Positions 62,774-64,000 of a stretch of DNA of 64,000 nt are shown here, in pieces. Position numbers and translations under genes: made by a program. A model generated the notes under the pieces. It had not been told where the DNA came from, made no database searches, and saw only the letters and a list, made by a program, of their open reading frames with translations. The number at the start of each line of letters is the position of its first letter. Positions within the stretch are counted from its first letter, which is position 1. Source of the stretch: Myxococcales bacterium (GTDB taxonomy: Bacteria > Myxococcota_A > Polyangia > Polyangiales > GCA-016699535); assembly GCA_016699535.1 (NCBI GenBank), contig CP064980.1, positions 3,232,001-3,296,000 of the forward strand, given 5' to 3'.

Positions 62774-63229
62774 GTGACAACTACAAACACCATTCAACTT
62801 CATCGCGTGCTCAGGGCACCCACTGAAAAAGTTTACCGCGCATTTCTAGAGCCAGACGCTCTAACGCGCTGGATTCCGCCCTATGGCTTTACGGCAAAAG
62901 TGCATGAAATGGATGTCCGCGTAGGCGGCCACTATAAAATGTCATTTACTAACTTTGGCACGGGAAGCGAGCATTCGTTTGGAGGCAGGTACACCGAGCT
63001 AAGACCCAATGAATTGATTAGATACACTGACCAATTCGATGACCCCAATTTGCCCGGAGAAATGCAGGTAACTATCGCGCTTAAAAAAGTTTTGTGCGGT
63101 ACCGAGCTAAGAATTACGCAAGAAGGAGTCCCCGCAGTTATCCCTGCTGAAATGTGCTACCTCGGTTGGCAAGAATCACTTAGCATGCTTGCCCATCTCG
63201 TGGAGCCAGAAATTCCGGATCAAGGATAG
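62774..63229 (+). CDS. SRPBCC/AHSA1-family protein
   Basis: 151 residues. START-like fold of the AHSA1 group (HRVLRAPTEKVYRAFLEPDA; LTRWIPPYGFTAKVHEMDVR; LGWQESLSMLAHLVEPEIPD). The start is GTG at 62774 with AAGGAG six bases ahead. It follows the VOC gene by 77 bases in the same direction, so the TetR operator probably controls it. Such VOC-AHSA1 pairs often bind hydrophobic small molecules; no reaction is assigned. Confidence 0.88.
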   Translation: MTTTNTIQLHRVLRAPTEKVYRAFLEPDALTRWIPPYGFTAKVHEMDVRVGGHYKMSFTNFGTGSEHSFGGRYTELRPNELIRYTDQFDDPNLPGEMQVTIALKKVLCGTELRITQEGVPAVIPAEMCYLGWQESLSMLAHLVEPEIPDQG

Positions 63230-63353
63230 AATCCGTGTTTTTGAACGGCGGTGTAGTTGGCGCTTCGCTTGTTGCTACTCGTACAACTTTGGGGTGGCTA
63301 TGCGGTATTGCGGACCATGGTAGGCTGAATGATTTCGATCTATCATCGTTGCC

Positions 63354-63740
63354 ATGAAGGCTATTGTTGTCATCCTGATTCTTTGCACTTTTTGCCTGGA
63401 TTGTTCCGATGAAACGACTATCTCGGATGCCGCTTCTATCGAGTTTTCCGATCCACAATCTGATTTCGTAAGCAGCGAGGTTCGTGATGTTGATGGACAA
63501 ATTGTTGAATTCGATGCCAATACAGATGAACTGATTTGGCTTTCGACAGGACAGCGTTTTTCGGGTTGGCCGGTCGACAAAAACCAGATCGCAGAGCAGT
63601 TTTTGGTTCGTTTTGGCACCGAAGACGGAGAGCGACGTGCTTATTTTACTGAGATAAGCCCACCCACGATTTGCAACATTGAAGTCAATAACGGTAGCTT
63701 GAGCATCTCGTCGACTTCGGTGACCGTGCCTGTATTATAG
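63354..63740 (+). CDS. small lipoprotein of unknown function
   Basis: 128 residues. Signal with lipobox-like CLDC (about Cys17). The mature part is beta-rich (DELIWLSTGQRFSGWPVDKN; RAYFTEISPPTICNIEVNNG) without known motif. It lies 124 bases after the SRPBCC gene, probably with its own promoter. Confidence 0.65.
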   Translation: MKAIVVILILCTFCLDCSDETTISDAASIEFSDPQSDFVSSEVRDVDGQIVEFDANTDELIWLSTGQRFSGWPVDKNQIAEQFLVRFGTEDGERRAYFTEISPPTICNIEVNNGSLSISSTSVTVPVL

Positions 63741-63788
63741 GAAGATAGCGGGGTGATTCATCACAGCACACAGCCGGCCAAATTGGAT

Positions 63789-63998
63789 CTAGTCGTCAAG
63801 CGTTTTGATGGCTGTGGCTACCACTTTGCGAATGCACTTGTAGCAATCTTCAATGCCGAGAAAACCGCATCCAGATCGAGGCGCCTTCTTCACGCGTTCT
63901 AAGGCCGGCAATGCTTTTCTCTCGTCGGTCTCTACGATGCGTTCAATAGCTTGTCGCTGAAGACGACATTGTTTCGCGAGCTCAAACTCCGCAACGGC
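63789..63998 (-). CDS. hypothetical protein, 5' end outside window
   Basis: A frame open from the window edge reads AVAEFELAKQCRLQRQAIER and later KKAPRSGCGFLGIEDCYKCI to a TAG at 63789. Three Cys and a helical basic character; unknown family. Only the last 69 residues are seen. Confidence 0.45.
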   Translation of the reverse strand, partial: AVAEFELAKQCRLQRQAIERIVETDERKALPALERVKKAPRSGCGFLGIEDCYKCIRKVVATAIKTLDD

Positions 63999-64000
63999 TA

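Noticed and set aside
1..64000. CRISPR arrays
   Set aside because: No regularly spaced short repeats were seen on reading through the window.

Overview
This window looks like chromosomal DNA of a deltaproteobacterium in the broad sense, most likely a myxobacterium-like (Myxococcota) lineage of moderate G+C. The signs are: many Cys-anchored lipoproteins of unknown function; Cys-rich modules with Asp/Gly-rich calcium-type loops; a C-terminal MYXO-CTERM-type sorting tail (protein ending at 47791); an AgmX/PglI-like C-terminal domain lipoprotein; a membrane-anchored Ser/Thr kinase next to a tail-anchored periplasmic partner; and a vertebrate-like N-acetylglutamate synthase. No search or alignment could be run. 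Family calls rest on motifs read by eye.

Layout. 1-19.4 kb is ordinary chromosome: the end of a 2-oxoacid:ferredoxin oxidoreductase beta subunit, a CLC chloride channel whose CBS tail is out of frame, an SDR / epimerase / phosphohexomutase cluster, a CPA-type antiporter with a TrkA-N domain, an APC permease with USP-like tail, an MFS carrier, IF-1, a peroxiredoxin-FKBP lipoprotein pair, a Ser/Thr kinase operon and an N-acetylglutamate synthase. The tmRNA gene (ssrA) lies at 19438-19794.

19.8-37.7 kb is a candidate genomic island inserted at the 3' end of ssrA. A 150-bp direct repeat (145/150 identical by eye) starts in the last 17 nt of ssrA (19778-19927) and recurs at 37526-37675. Between the copies lie a UvrD-like helicase with a small unknown partner, small secreted proteins, a Y1 (HUH) transposase element with 25-bp inverted ends, a three-gene toxin cassette on the minus strand, and an AbiE toxin-antitoxin pair. 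No integrase gene is visible.

The toxin cassette is the most interesting object: a 1.2-kDa-residue-scale lipoprotein (about 1214 aa) whose C-terminal third has the layout of a Tc-toxin A subunit; then, 5 nt downstream, a 1971-aa SpvB/TcB/RHS protein ending in a colicin-D-like nuclease domain and carrying an internal membrane segment plus lipobox; then, 4 nt downstream, a 76-aa candidate immunity protein. This would be a self-protected, lipid-anchored, Tc-like antibacterial toxin.

37.7-50.3 kb is a scrambled accessory zone: a decayed gene, a second AbiE locus with a frameshifted toxin, two truncated genes abutting head to head (VOC protein and tryptophanase), short mobile repeats with GGGGAC ends, a small ORF behind a hairpin that can mask its ribosome binding site, several lipoproteins, a matrixin-like metalloprotease, a trypsin-like protease and a few gene fragments. 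50.4-64 kb returns to chromosome: lipoproteins, a DUF2157/GDYXXLXY membrane pair, an integrin-repeat lipoprotein, a glutathione transferase, SerB, and a TetR-VOC-SRPBCC operon with a 34-bp perfect operator.

A recurring oddity is that at least six genes are split by what looks like one missing base, always in the same direction. This may be sequencing or assembly error rather than biology, and it affects how the broken genes should be read.
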